A stretch of 64,000 bases of DNA from Vombatus ursinus (GCF_900497805.2 NW_020954556.1:29159671-29223670); one strand, 5' to 3'; shown: positions 24,290 through 35,305, numbered from the stretch's first letter. Notes: a model not told the origin generated them from the sequence alone. Numbers and translations: made by a program.

Positions 24290-24480
24290 GGCCTAACCCC
24301 TGCCCCTATGAAAGTTACACTAGTTTTTCCTTCAAAGGTTTTTAAATTATCCTTGAGACTTGATTGGCTTAGGAGACTGAGCAGAGGCTCTGGCGATTGA
24401 CATCATTTCCTGGTCACCTAAGTACAAAACATCCATGAAGAGTTCCAGAAACTCTCTTATGTTTGTTGGACCATGATCAC
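24290..24480 (+). mobile_element. LTR-like dispersed repeat, copy B
   Basis: Aligns with copy A (21908-22215) over about 170 bases at roughly two thirds identity by eye, including tttttccttcaaaggt, agacttgattggctt and cctaagtacaaaac. Confidence 0.5.
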
Positions 24481-24507
24481 TTTCCTCATTGTTATTAATT
24501 TAATAAA

Positions 24508-24538
24508 TAGTAAAAATAATAATAATAATAATAATAAC
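24508..24538 (+). repeat. (AAT)n microsatellite
   Basis: About nine AAT units, followed by a MIR fragment (tgagaggcagtatggcataatgg, 24541-24620). Confidence 0.9.
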
Positions 24539-24654
24539 AATCTGAGAGGCAGTATGGCATAATGGATAGAAAATGAACTGGTTAGACATGGATTGAAGTC
24601 CTGTAATTTTAGCTCTTAGTGCCCTAGATAATAATACTTTAATGAATTTGTATC

Positions 24655-24826
24655 AGTGGAGTTTCCAATTGAGCAATAAATTTATTAAGTGCCTACTATG
24701 TGCTAGACACTGTGCTAAGCACTGGGTATACAAAAAGTGGCAAAAGACAGTCCCTGCCCTCAAGGAGCTTACAGTCTAATAGGGGAGACAGTATGCAAAC
24801 AAATACATACAAACTATATACAGCTG
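24655..24826 (-). mobile_element. L2 LINE 3' end
   Basis: Antisense L2 tail: tttattaagtgcctactatg, cactgtgctaagcactggg, ctcaaggagcttacagtcta, gggagacagtatgcaaac. It is the insertion target of the SINE composite. Confidence 0.85.
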
Positions 24827-24843
24827 AAAAATAAGTCATCCTG

Positions 24844-25206
24844 GAGGCAGTTAGGTGGTACAGTGGATAGAGCACCAGCCCTGGAGTCAAGAAGACCTGA
24901 GTTCAAATCTGGCCTCAGACACATAATAATTCCTAGTTGTGTGACCATGGGCAAGTCACTTAACCCCAATTGCCTCAGGAAAAAAAAAAAAAAGAGGAGG
25001 GATTGTTTCACCTTTGCTTAAGGGGCAGCTAGGTGGCACAGTGGATAGAGCACCTGAAGTCAGGAGGACCTGAGTTCAGATCCGGTCTCAGATCAAACAC
25101 TTGACACGTGCTAGCTGTGTGACCTTGGGCAAGTCACTTAACCCCGATTGCCTCACTAAAAAATTTTAAAAATTTAAAAAAAATTAGAAAAAGAAAAAAA
25201 GAAAGG
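24844..25206 (+). mobile_element. Composite of two short SINEs inside one target duplication
   Basis: SINE 1 (24844-24995, A tail included) is followed by a unique linker (about 24996-25020) and SINE 2 (25021-25206, A-rich tail). The sequence AAAAATAAGTCATCCTG flanks the pair, not each SINE, at 24827-24843 and 25207-25223 (17/17 identical). The simplest reading is one insertion of a read-through transcript carrying SINE, 3' flank and second SINE. Confidence 0.85.
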
Positions 25207-25223
25207 AAAAATAAGTCATCCTG

Positions 25224-25719
25224 TGACCAACCTAGTGGTGAAGTTCTAGGGACTGAGCCTGGCTGGTCTTTCAGCATTAGGTCGCCAGAGCTCGCCTTCA
25301 AATTCTTTCTAGCACAGTAAGGGCCCACAAGAGCTGGTGCTTTTGAGAACCCAGGAACTCGGGGTGGAGGCTGCCCACTTATATAGTTGCCTCAGTCTTT
25401 TTCCTATATATCATTGGAAAATAAAAATAAAATAAAGACAGCAGATCAGTATAGAAGTAGATTTGCCTTTGACAAGGTTCTAGGGTGCTCATTGAATGTA
25501 AAAAAATGCAATTTCAGCCCCACTCCCCAGTGAGAATTGCAGTTGTTTCTGGATTAGATTTCACTTTCGAACAAAGAACCTGCCAGGATAAATAGCATTT
25601 CAGGCATCCCAAAGAAAGGTCTCCACTGCTATATAAGCAAATGAGAGAGGTCATTAAGACCAAAAAACATTCTATACCTTTTTGACTCTTTAATTTCTTG
25701 TCTTTCTTTATGGTTATAT
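25224..25719. other. unclassified stretch
   Basis: No gene or clear repeat. An A-rich tract lies at 25418-25440. Confidence 0.5.
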
Positions 25720-25870
25720 ATCATAGCAGTTAAAGCCAGAAGGGACCTTAGAAATCATCTAGTCCAATATTCTCTCTCTTTTTTTTTTTTCCCAGATGAG
25801 GAAACTAGGCCCAGTGATGTTTCATAGGATTTAGAGCTGGAAAGTACTTTTGAGATTAGCTATTACAATG
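25720..25870 (+). mobile_element. MIR-type SINE fragment
   Basis: Signature agaagggaccttagaaatca, tctagtccaat and agatgaggaaactaggccca, interrupted by a T tract at 25778-25790. Confidence 0.7.
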
Positions 25871-26221
25871 TGTGGGTTTCAGATTACTGGAGAGCCAAGG
25901 AGTTATTTTAAAAGCTTTTCCAATCTATATGTGCACCAAGCATTACCATTTTGTTCTTTGTTTGATTCTACAAAATATGTAGCATGATAATAAATAATGT
26001 CTTGTTCATGCATAATGCTATATGGCCTTTTCCCTTCCCTGGGAAGATCCAATGGTAATGTTCCTCCAGGGTATATCAGATTCATTTAAAATAATTTGCA
26101 TATCAGTACATATATTTTGGACTAGCTCAACTGAACTAGGCCCAGAATTGGAAAAAAAGAAAAAGAGTAGGCTAGATAGCTTTTGGGAAATTGTCCAATG
26201 ACTTCAAGCTTTTCTTTTCTC

Positions 26222-26376
26222 TTTTTTTTTTTTCCTCTTTTGGTGAGGCAGTTGGGGTTAAGTAACTTGCCCAGGGTCACACAGCTAATAAGTGTCAAGT
26301 GTCTGAGGTCACATTTGAACTTGGATCCTCCTGACTCCAGGACCAGTGCTCTATCCACTGTGCCACCTAGCTGCCC
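26222..26376 (-). mobile_element. Short marsupial SINE
   Basis: Antisense copy with T tract at its left end, cttgcccagggtcacacagc and ccacctagctgccc at the right end. Confidence 0.92.
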
Positions 26377-26439
26377 TTTAATAGTAATATTCTTATCAAA
26401 TGCATAATTAAGTTCTAGAGAATGGAAATCCTTAGTAAA

Positions 26440-27140
26440 GGAAGTATGGCATGGTAGATGCTGGTATTAGCTGTGTGGAGTAAGAATAAGTATGTTAACT
26501 TAGGAAGAGCAACTCCATTTTATTTTAAGCCTCCATTTTGTGACTAAGTGGTTGTGAAGTAAGCTTTTTTTCTATCATAAGATAAGCACTTGTGTATACT
26601 TTGGTAATGACATACACATCCTCCAAATTAGTAGTCCCTCAAATTTGGTAAACAAGTACTAATGATGTGTCACACACACTCTTCCCCCCCCCAAAAAAAT
26701 TGATAAATAACTGATAAATATTTGCTAATGATGTTAGCTTTGTGTAATTTCCTTTCATCATAAGCTTAAGTAATCGATCACCAATCAGAATTTAGATATG
26801 ACTTGTAAACACCCTTCACAAGAGCCATAAGAATCCACTGGAACCCTGGGCTATCAGCCTGCTCTGGGTTTGTGACTAGGACAGACTCCCCTGCATCCTG
26901 TTTGGTCAAGACCAGCGCTGACTGACAGACTTGTCAGAATGCCATCACAGAGGGAGATTAGGAATTCACATGGTCTCCAGCTGGGCAGAGAGGAAAACAG
27001 GGTGTAAGATCCACTTACCAAGGCCTTTAGGAATCAGGTTGGTAGTTTGTTCCTCAAGGGTATGATATTTGTGTTAATGAATAGTCAATAAAATTTGATT
27101 GCATGTGTTAAGTTGTTTTTTTTTTTAAACATATCATACT
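26440..27140 (+). mobile_element. Probable solo LTR
   Basis: No coding frame, but LTR-like order: an A/T-rich U3 part with ccaatcagaa near 26783, a TATA-like cataagaatcc near 26827, a GC-richer stretch with cctgctctgggtttgtgact, and an AATAAA signal at about 27088. Ends and target duplication are not resolved, so the class is unknown (class I texture). An old fossil. Confidence 0.5.
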
Positions 27141-27950
27141 AAGAAACAATGCTATAATGTGAGCAGCCTGGAACTCTCCATATCTGAGGCCTACATGTAG
27201 CTTATGCCTATGGGCCAGGTTTCTTTAACTTTGTGTTTGTTCTTTCATTTTAGATGAAGGAGAATGGCAATAACAACCTTGTGAACTTTGAGAAGTCAGG
27301 AAAGTAATCTGTCCAAATTCCTGGAGTTGAGTCCATGCTGGATTTTGCAGCCTAGATATAACATTGATCCATAAAAAATGTTAAACATTTTTGGGGGGAA
27401 TTGTTTTATTTATTTAAAGTTTTATTAGTGCCTTAAGTTTTTACACCACAGGCATTTCCTAATATACATACTCCTTCATCATTAATCCCTCCCCATAACT
27501 AAACCAAAACAAACAAAACAAAAAGGTAAGCAACACCATGTCTGACAGTATGTGAAACATACCTGGCCTTCAGTACCTGATCTTTCTGCAGAGAGGAGGA
27601 AGGTATATTTCATCATCTGTTCTCCTGGGCCAAGATTAGTCATGACAATTAATTAGAACCAGGCTGGTAGGGGATTGTTGAGATGATAGATTGAAAAAAG
27701 TTGCTTTTGAGATCAGATGGAATTTAGCCATTGCTGCACCGAAGTACTATGTATTTATTATCAACTTGCTGAAGCAAACAATTTCAGTTTCCTTTCTTGA
27801 ATAAGGGCACATTTATATTTTAAGACTTCCGCATTCAAGATGCCACATCAAGTGGCATCCAACGTGGTAGTAAACAACTGAAATACAAAATGATAGCACC
27901 AGACTTGCATTCAGGGGGGTACTGGAGCCATGAGCCCATTGTGAAATTTT
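27141..27950. other. unclassified stretch, possible LINE 3' end
   Basis: No gene. The segment 27400-27660 (ttttattagtgccttaagtt to ccaagattagtcatgaca) has the texture of a marsupial LINE 3' end in antisense, but I cannot name the family. Confidence 0.35.
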
Positions 27951-27954
27951 TAAT

Positions 27955-28025
27955 GTGAACCTTTATGTTGAAATTAGCAAATACTACAAATTGGGGCTTG
28001 ATTTGTTGTTTTTTGATTGTGTGGA
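27955..28025 (+). repeat. Unclassified ~260-bp repeat, partial copy
   Basis: The block agcaaatactacaaattggg gcttgattt is shared with copies at 4440 and 43035. Only the central part is present. Confidence 0.5.
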
Positions 28026-28125
28026 CATTAGATATTAGATTGTGAGTTCCTTGAGGGCAGAGACTGTCTTTTGCCTCTCTTTGCATTCACATCAATCAGC
28101 ACAGTGTCCAGAAAACATTTTTAAT
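28026..28125 (+). mobile_element. L2 LINE 3' tail
   Basis: Signature attgtgagttccttgagggc, agagactgtcttttgcctct and cagcacagtgtccag. Confidence 0.8.
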
Positions 28126-28335
28126 AGATGTTTTCCAAATATTCAGAATTTCCAAACTCACTGAAAGAAAAAGCGTTCAAAACATAAAGACTGGCAGAAG
28201 AAACTAAAACTGAGGGAAGAAGACAAGGTATGTATCACCCTTGACATTCTGAATGCAAATAGAATTGACCTGAGGACGTTTTCAATGATTCTATAGACAG
28301 TACAATCTACAGTCTTCTTTAAGGAGGCTACACTC
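28113..28335 (+). repeat. Direct repeat, copy 1
   Basis: Aligns with 28662-28875 across its length: acattt(tt/ta)aatagac/t..., atttccaaactcac, tagaagaaa/cagaagaaact, and a closing ttctttaa. Identity is moderate. The coding potential is nil. Confidence 0.5.
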
Positions 28336-28661
28336 TTATGATCCAGTAGTTTTATTCAATCACAAAAAGTAATCATTTTATTAACCTGTAAAAAAAAAAT
28401 CAATGGGACATTAAATATTAAAATATAATGTTAAGATATTGATATAAACTGATAGTTTCTGTGTGAAACCCTTCAAAAAAAGAGATAAAAATGATAATAA
28501 AGAAAAATAAAAACTAATGACATATTCCTATACTCCAAATACAAACTCCAGAATATTCTGAATATTTTAGAAAATAAGGTATGCTGCATCCAGAGCATCA
28601 TTATAAATAGAAATGTTGCCCACAACTTCCCAGACAGACAATAGATCCATAAAAACTTAAG
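28336..28661. other. unclassified stretch
   Basis: AT-rich sequence with A tracts, no gene or named repeat. Confidence 0.5.
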
Positions 28662-28875
28662 AAAAACATTTTAAATAGACATGATCGCGCCAAATACTCA
28701 TAATCTCCAAACTACACAGAATGATCTTCCAAAATAGAGACCTAATAGAAGAAATGAAAATCATGGAGGACAGAATGAAATCAATATTATTCCTGTTAAG
28801 CTGGTTGTTACTGAAATTGTCCCAAAGATGCTTTCAGCAAATCTACAAACAATATTATATCTGAATTCTTTTTAA
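28662..28875 (+). repeat. Direct repeat, copy 2
   Basis: Second copy of 28113-28335, about 550 bp downstream in the same orientation. Confidence 0.5.
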
Positions 28876-29829
28876 AAACTTTTTTAAAAAGAATTTTATT
28901 CTGAACTTAATACGCACACAATTTCCACATACATAGCAGAACACAAAGGAGGGCTTTATATTGACACTTCTTCACTTTATATCACTTGCTTTTTAAACAA
29001 GTATATAATAAACTCTGCATATTACTTTCAAAACTGTCCTGCTTATCTGTACTTCCTTCTGATCTTTTTTCCTGTTTGCTTCTGTGAATTTTTTTAAAAT
29101 GTTGTAGCCTTCTCTTTTTTGGCATCACTGTTGCTAACTTTTCCTTCCTTCAGTCACCCTCACCATTAAATATTGAAAGAAAGGAAAACTCTTGTAACAA
29201 ATCAGCATAGCCAATCAAAATGAATCTACAAATGAAGACACAGTGGACATTTCCAAAAATGTATGTCTTTTTCTATACCTGTATTCCTTACCTCGCTGTC
29301 AATCCAATTTTTAAAAGTAGTTATTTTATCTGAAAAATATTCTTCAGAACATTTATAAAAGGATAATAGGAAGATAAAGGCATGTTTCTATCTGAACCCC
29401 ATAAAAACATAAGAACAATAATAATTCAATAATAATTGATAATAATTCAAAGTAAGAAAAATGGTACTTGAAGAAATTAACAAACTATAAATCTTTGAGA
29501 GAAAAAGTGAATGAGAATGAATGGATAAACAAAAATCCTGAAGAGAACTTAGAGAGGATGACTGAAAAGTGTTATTTTTATTGGGGGGCATTAATTCATC
29601 TAAATATAAATGGCATCTATGCAAGTTTAATTGGGTTTATCAGTTGAATGTGGGCTGACTTGAATTGACATTGTTGATTCCAGAGATGCTTATGCCTGAG
29701 GGCAGCTGAAATCAATTAAAAGGAGAGCTATTGAAACCAATTGAAGAAAGAAAGGAGCCCCCATGTTTTCACTATTTTATAAAACAAACTTCACTTGACT
29801 TTTCCTGTTGCTGCCACTCCTGAGCCTCC
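28876..29829. other. unclassified stretch
   Basis: AT-rich, no gene. The part 28880-29300 resembles a LINE 3' UTR in antisense, family not named. Confidence 0.4.
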
Positions 29830-30728
29830 CCCAGCCTTTCTTTTCTATATTTATTTATTTTTCTTTTTTTTAAATGGTAATTTTTATTTATTTTTTTTGT
29901 TTTCAACATTTACTTCCACAAGATTTTGAGTCCCAAATTTTCACCCCATATTGCCCCTTTCCCCACCCCAAGATGGCATGCATTCTAAATACCCCTTCCC
30001 CTAGTCTGCCTTCCCTTCTATCTCTCCCCCCCTCTCTTATCCCCTTCCCCTTCAATTTTCCTGTAGGGCAGGATGGATTTCTGTACCCCATTTCCTGTAT
30101 TTCTTATTTCTCAGTTGCATGTGAAAACATTTTTTTTAAAACATGTGTTTTTGAAAGTTTGGGTTCCAAATTTTCTCCCTTCCTCCCTCCCCACCCACCC
30201 TCATTGGTAAGGAAAGCAACTAAATATAGGTTATATATGTCAGTTATGCAAAACACTTCCATAGTAGGCATGCTGTGAAAAACTAACTCTATTTCCCTTA
30301 ATCCTATCCCGCCCATCCATTTATTCTATTCTTTCTTTTGACCCTGTCCCTCCTCAGAAGTATTTGCTTCTGATTACTCCCTTTCCCAGTCTGCCCTCTT
30401 CTCTATCAATCCCCTACTCTCTTGTCCCCTTCCCTTTCTATTTTCCTGTAGGGTAAGACAGATTTCCACACCCAATTCAGTGTATATGTTATTCCCTCCT
30501 TAAGTCAAATCCTATGAGAATAAGATTTACTCATTTACTCTCACCTTCCTCTGTTTCCCCTCTACTGTAAGAGCCTTTTCTTTTCTGTTTTTTGTGTGTG
30601 TGGGGGGGGGATAATTTACCCTGTCCTACCTCTCCCTTTCTCCTTCTCCTAGTATATTCCTTTCTCATCCCTTAATTTTATTCTCCAAATATGACCCCTT
30701 CATTTTCAACTCACCCTGTGCCCTCTAT

Positions 30729-30762
30729 CTATCTATCTATATCTATATATACATACATATAA
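30729..30762 (+). repeat. (TATC)n/(TATA) simple repeat
   Basis: Imperfect tetranucleotide run inside the 3' region of the HAL1-like element. Confidence 0.85.
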
Positions 30763-30892
30763 TTTTTTCCCCTCCAACTACCCTAATACTGACAAAGGTC
30801 TCATGAGTTACAAATATCATCTTTCCATGCAGGAATGTAAACAGTTCTACCTTAATAAGTCTCTTATGATTTTCTCTTTCCTGTTTACCTCT

Positions 30893-31975
30893 TCATGTTT
30901 CACTTGAGTCTTGTATTTGAAAGTCAAATTTTCTATTCAGCTCTGGTCTTTTCATCAAGAATGCTTGAAAGTCCTCTATTTCACTGAATGACAATTTTTT
31001 CCCCTGCAGGATTATACTCAGTTTTGCTGGGTAGGTGATCCTTGATTGTAATCCAATCTCCTTTGCTCTCTGCAATATTATATTCCATGCCCTGCGGTCC
31101 CTTAATGTAGAAGCAGCTAAATCTTGTGTTATCCTGATTGTGTTTCCACAATACTTGAATTGTTTCTTTCTGGCTGCTTGTAATATTTTCTCCTTGACCC
31201 GGGAAGTCTGGAATTTGGCTACAATATTCCTAGGAGTTTTCCTTTGAGGGATCTCTTTCAGGAGGAGATCGGTGGATTCTTTCAATTTCTATTTTGCCCT
31301 CTGGTTCTAAAATATAAGGACAGTTTTCCTTGATAATTTCTTGAAAGCATGTCTAGGCTCTTTTTTTGATCGTGGCTTTCAGATAGTCCAATAATTTTTA
31401 AATTCTCTCTCCTGGATCTATTTTACAGGTGAGTTGTTTTTCTAATGAGATATTTCACATTGTTTTCTAATTTTTCATTCTTTTGGATTTGTTTTACAGT
31501 GTCTTGATTTCTCATAAAGTCACTAGCTTCCAATTGCTCTATTCTGATTTTTAAGGAAGTATTTTCTTCAGTAATCTTTTGGACTTCCATTTTCGTTTGG
31601 CCAATTTTGCTTTTTAGGGCATTCTTCTCCTCATTGGCTTTTTGGACCTCTTTTGCCACTTGGGTTAGGCTATTTTTTAAGGTGTTATTTTCTTCAGCAT
31701 TTTTTTGGGGTCTCCTTTAGCAAGCTGTTGACTTGTTTTTCATGATTTTCTTGCAAAACTCTCACTTTTTCCTCTACTTCTCTTACTTGCTTCTCAAAAT
31801 CCCTTTTGAGCTCTTCCAAGGCCTGGGACCGATTCATATTTTTCTTGGAGGCTTTGGATGTAGGAGCTTTGGCTTTGTTGTCTTCTTCTGGTTGTATGTT
31901 TTGATCTTCTTTGTCACCAAAGTAAGATAATATAGTCTGACTCTTTTTGCGCTGCTTACTCATGATCCTGGCCAA
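30893..31975 (-). pseudogene. L1-type ORF1 (RNA-binding chaperone) of the HAL1-like element
   Basis: ORF1p normally trimerises through a coiled coil and binds LINE RNA through an RRM and C-terminal domain. Here the first piece (31694-31975) holds MSKQRKKSQTI and a heptad-rich ALEELKRDFEKQVREVEEKV stretch. The second (31423-31659) is coiled coil (ITEENTSLKIRIEQLEASD). The third (30893-31285) holds the C-terminal domain with TPRNIVAKFQ and YPAKLSIILQGKK. The pieces lie in two frames, so at least two shifts are present. Confidence 0.8.
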
Positions 31976-32738
31976 TTACTTGAGTTTTAAACTCTTTGTT
32001 AAGGTAAAAGTCTGCTTCCAATGTGAAGAGTGTACTGTCCCAAACTTCGAGGGTTTGTACAGCTGTTTTCAGAGATACTTTTAGGGACCTGTAAATTTTC
32101 AGTTCTTCCAAGGTGGTATGATAAGGGGCGAAATGTTTTCTCTCCACCACCACAACAAGCTCCATTGCACCCATTCCTCCTAGCCCCAGGACCGCCCCTC
32201 AGAACTGTGACCCAGATCCAAGCGTGAGCAAAGCAAGAGATTCCTGCCTCAGGACTGGCAAAGAGATCCTTGAAATCCCCCTCTGATCAGTCACTTGAAT
32301 CCCCCTTAGTCTGGGCCGGAAGAGCCGGAAAAAGCCGTGACCCTGGGCCATGCTTGAGACTTGAGGTGGAGACCTAGCTCCTCTCTCACCACAGTCACAG
32401 ACTGACCTTCTAAGTTGTCTTTGGTTGGTGGGTTGAGAAGTCTGGAAACTGCCACAGCTGCCTGCAATTCAGTCCTCTGAGGCCTGCTGTAGGGTCACTG
32501 CAGCCTGCATGCCCACACCCAACTGCGCTCCTCTCCCCACCTGGCGCGATATACCTTTCCGATCAACCATCCAGGCTGTCTTTGGCTGGAAATTTGTTTC
32601 ACTCTGTCTTTTTGTGGGTTCTGCTGCTTTAGAATTTGTTTAGAGCCATTTTTTTAGGTATTTGGAGGGGTTTGCGGGGAGAGAGCTCATGACAGTCACT
32701 GCTTTCCCTCCACCATCTTGGCCCTCGCCCAGCCTTTC

Positions 32739-33590
32739 CCATGAAAAATGTAAGCTGTTCCCTTCTTGGGCCCTCCAGTACCCTGGTGCTGGATGGTGGC
32801 CTCTGATCATGATCCCCTTGCCTCCATCAAAAATCCTGGTTTCTACTACTTTAGTAGTGTTTTGTTTTTTTTTATTTCAAGTTAACGTATCCAGTGTTAA
32901 ATTTTTAAGGTAACTGAGTGTTTTGGCCAATGGGCCCAGTCTTTATGCACAGGCATAGTGTGCTCTGATGATACAATCCCCATATGTACTAGAGCATATA
33001 TATTCAAGTATTGTTTCTGGTTTATTTAGTTTATTAGAGAGCCTTTTTGATTGACCACTGAGCCAGAAGTGGATGTACATTCGAAAGGCCAAAGCTAGCC
33101 TCATTTCTTCTTCATTCTTACCCATTTGTTTTCAAATGAGGAGGCAAGAACTAAGCCATCCATGAAGGAAGAGGCCTCAGGTCTTTATTCCCCCATTAGA
33201 GCGACTGCAATGCTGCAGTCCATGATTACATGCCCTGAGTGTTGTTTCTGATCCTGTTGTTTCTATTCTTTCCTGGTAAAGGAGATTAGATATGGCCTCA
33301 ACTTCATGAGCTTCAAAAATTCTGAGGAATAAGACACAAGTAGTTTGGGAGCTGAAGTCCATGTTGGGATTTGCTAGGAGCCAGATTGCCCAGTCTAGCT
33401 ATAGCAGAAATACAGATTTATTCATATATCTGCCATGCTGCATTTGGAAGTGAACTCAGTTTCACAATGTTCACCCTACTAAGTTTGAACCCACTGTCCC
33501 CACAGATGGAGGTAGAACAGAGGAGACTGTATAGCACCCCTCTCCCCAGATGATACCTGTAGTACCCATCTCTGTAGAAAGAAGGGAAGT
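32739..33590. other. unclassified stretch
   Basis: No gene recognised. A tctttattc motif near 33182 and GC-richer flanks could belong to an old LTR, but I cannot support ends or class. Confidence 0.4.
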
Positions 33591-33725
33591 ATACTTATTT
33601 CATCATGAAAGGATCAAAAGAGATAGTATTTATAAAGGGCTTAGCATAATGCCTGGCACATAGTATCCTTATATAAAGTATAAGTATCCTTATGTAAAGA
33701 CTAACTATTATTATTGTTATTATTA
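33591..33725 (+). mobile_element. MIR3/L2-type tail
   Basis: Signature aaagggcttagcataatgcc, tggcacatagta, then an ATT-rich end. Confidence 0.6.
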
Positions 33726-34019
33726 ATGCAGAATGGCAAAAAGGATCGAGATAGAGAGGTCTCTCCATGGTGCACTGAGAGCTACTAAAGGCATGAACTA
33801 GAAGAAGAGCGATGCTGTTTAGGTAGACAGAGAAGCCATGGAGGTAGACACTGACATCTGGGAAAAACTCTCTTGTGTCTCCTGATGGAGCCTACGCAGG
33901 GTCATATTAAGAAGAATGGTAACACAGGCTTCTAGAGGGGGGTTTGTTCATTACAGTTATCTTAATTTTATTTTTTAAAAAAAATTATATGCCACATTAT
34001 GTATTCTGTATTCACTTTC

Positions 34020-34616
34020 CCAAAATAAGGCTAGCTACATCTCCCCTTCAGGTTTCTAAGGCTAGCCCTGAATAGTCAGAGAAGTCTTTCTCTAATTCTA
34101 TTGGTTCAAGCCCCATTCCAGTGTGTTGTCCCCATAGTCAGCTGCCAGTAATTAGTTTCTAGTTTCATTTAACCAATTAATATCAATTAGCTTTTTGGTT
34201 TTATTTTGTTATGTTCAGTCACTTAGTCATGTCTGACTCTTTGTGACCCCATGGACTATAGCAGATCAATTACTGCCCTTGAGGTTTTCTTGGAAAAGAT
34301 ATTGGAGTGGTTTGCCATTTCCTTCTCCAGTGAATTAAGGCAAACAGAGTTTGTGACTTGTTAAGTGACACACAGTAAGTGTCTGATGCTAGATGTGAAC
34401 TCAAATTTTCCTCAACTCCAGGCCTAGCACTCAATCCACTGGGCCACCAGGTTGCCCAATTAGCTTTTACAAAGGGATATTTACTGAGAAGATATACTAA
34501 AGGCCTCCTGTGAGTCCAGAGGCTCAGAAGAAGACCCAATTAACTTCCCCATTGTGTCTCAATTGACTAAATTCTCTCTGGGACTGTTAGGTATAGTTAT
34601 TCAAATCACCCCAGGC
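34020..34616 (+). repeat. Unclassified dispersed repeat split by a SINE, copy 1
   Basis: Shares catctccccttcag, ttgtccccatagtcagctgccag, tttcatttaaccaattaata and aattagcttttacaaagggatatttact with 44760-44990. The SINE at 34196-34456 sits inside it. No coding capacity. An LTR or DNA-element origin is possible. Confidence 0.5.
34196..34456 (-). mobile_element. Long-form marsupial SINE with target duplication
   Basis: Antisense copy: gtcatgtctgactctttgtg, tttgccatttccttctccag, ccactgggccaccaggttgc. Flanked by CAATTAGCTTTT (34184-34195 and 34457-34468). Confidence 0.9.
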
Positions 34617-34629
34617 TGTTTCCTGAAAT

Positions 34630-34824
34630 TGTTGCTTTTGGTGGTGGTGGTCCTTAGTTCTCAAAGAGGACCAGGACATTAGAAAGATGATGGCATGACT
34701 TGCAAGTGAATTGGATTTATTTAAGTGAGGGAGGGATGTGTAAGGTGACCAGCCTCACTTTCTCTTCTGGAGCCATCTGGGTCCAGCAGCAAGATACAGA
34801 TCAGGATGACTGGAGATGGCTCCC
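34630..34824 (+). mobile_element. RTE-dependent SINE with target duplication
   Basis: About 195 bp: ggtccttagttctcaaagag, atgatggcatgacttgcaag, ggatttatttaagtgaggga and cactttctcttctggagcc. Perfect 13-bp flanks TGTTTCCTGAAAT at 34617-34629 and 34825-34837. The copy has essentially no A tail, as expected of RTE-type insertion. Confidence 0.85.
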
Positions 34825-34837
34825 TGTTTCCTGAAAT

Positions 34838-35305
34838 AGTAACTGTGGAAGAGAGAGAGTCATTCACACTCCAAACTTTACTGTGCTAAGGAAAGAAAGA
34901 TTTTAGTCTTCTCTCCAATAACAAGATCATTTTTAAATATGTAAGCTAACTAGAATTATAAGGCAAACCTGATTTGTGCATTGTCATGTTTCTTTTTCTC
35001 AAAATTGCTTAGTTTAAAAACTATCAAAAACAAAAAAATTCAACAAAACAGTAAATCAAGCAAATAGGTTGTTTTCAAAAAATGAAAGAAATAAACTTGC
35101 TATCTTTTCCTGAAATTTGTACTTCATTCCAATTTCACTATTCAATTAGCAGTACCATTCATTCATCCAGTTTGGTTCCTCTCTTCTTCAACTTATCAAT
35201 ATCCTTCCTAAAACTGGGTCTACAATTGAATATAATACTCCAGATATTGTCTGAACAGAAAGAAGTACTGTCACCTTCTTTTTCCTGGCTACTATGCCTC
35301 TTTTA
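34838..35305. other. unclassified stretch
   Basis: No gene. The part 35150-35290 has a faint similarity to a mammalian repeat, without a firm family. Confidence 0.4.

Larger units (their letters stand above)
29841..32727 (-). mobile_element. HAL1-like (ORF1-only) LINE, complete-looking, with target duplication
   Basis: The element starts GGCGAGGGCCAAGATGG at the right end and ends in an A/T-rich tail at the left, bounded by CCCAGCCTTTC at 29830-29840 and 32728-32738. From the 5' end: GC-rich 5' UTR (32727 to about 31980), ORF1 in three frames (MSKQRKKSQTILSYFGD start near 31960; coiled coil 31423-31930; C-terminal nucleic-acid-binding part 30893-31285 with RRAWNIILQRAKEIG and RITYPAKLSI), then a pyrimidine-rich (on +) 3' region of about 1 kb. 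No endonuclease or RT is present. Two frame changes and no ORF2 make it non-autonomous. It resembles 'half-L1' elements. Confidence 0.8.

Noticed and set aside
24844-25206. tRNA genes suggested by the tRNA-like SINE heads
   Set aside because: All such hits in the window belong to SINE copies with core and tail sequence. None has a mature tRNA 3' half.
30590-30620. G-rich run as a possible G-quadruplex regulatory site
   Set aside because: It is a single homopolymer-like run within the HAL1-like 3' region with no promoter context.
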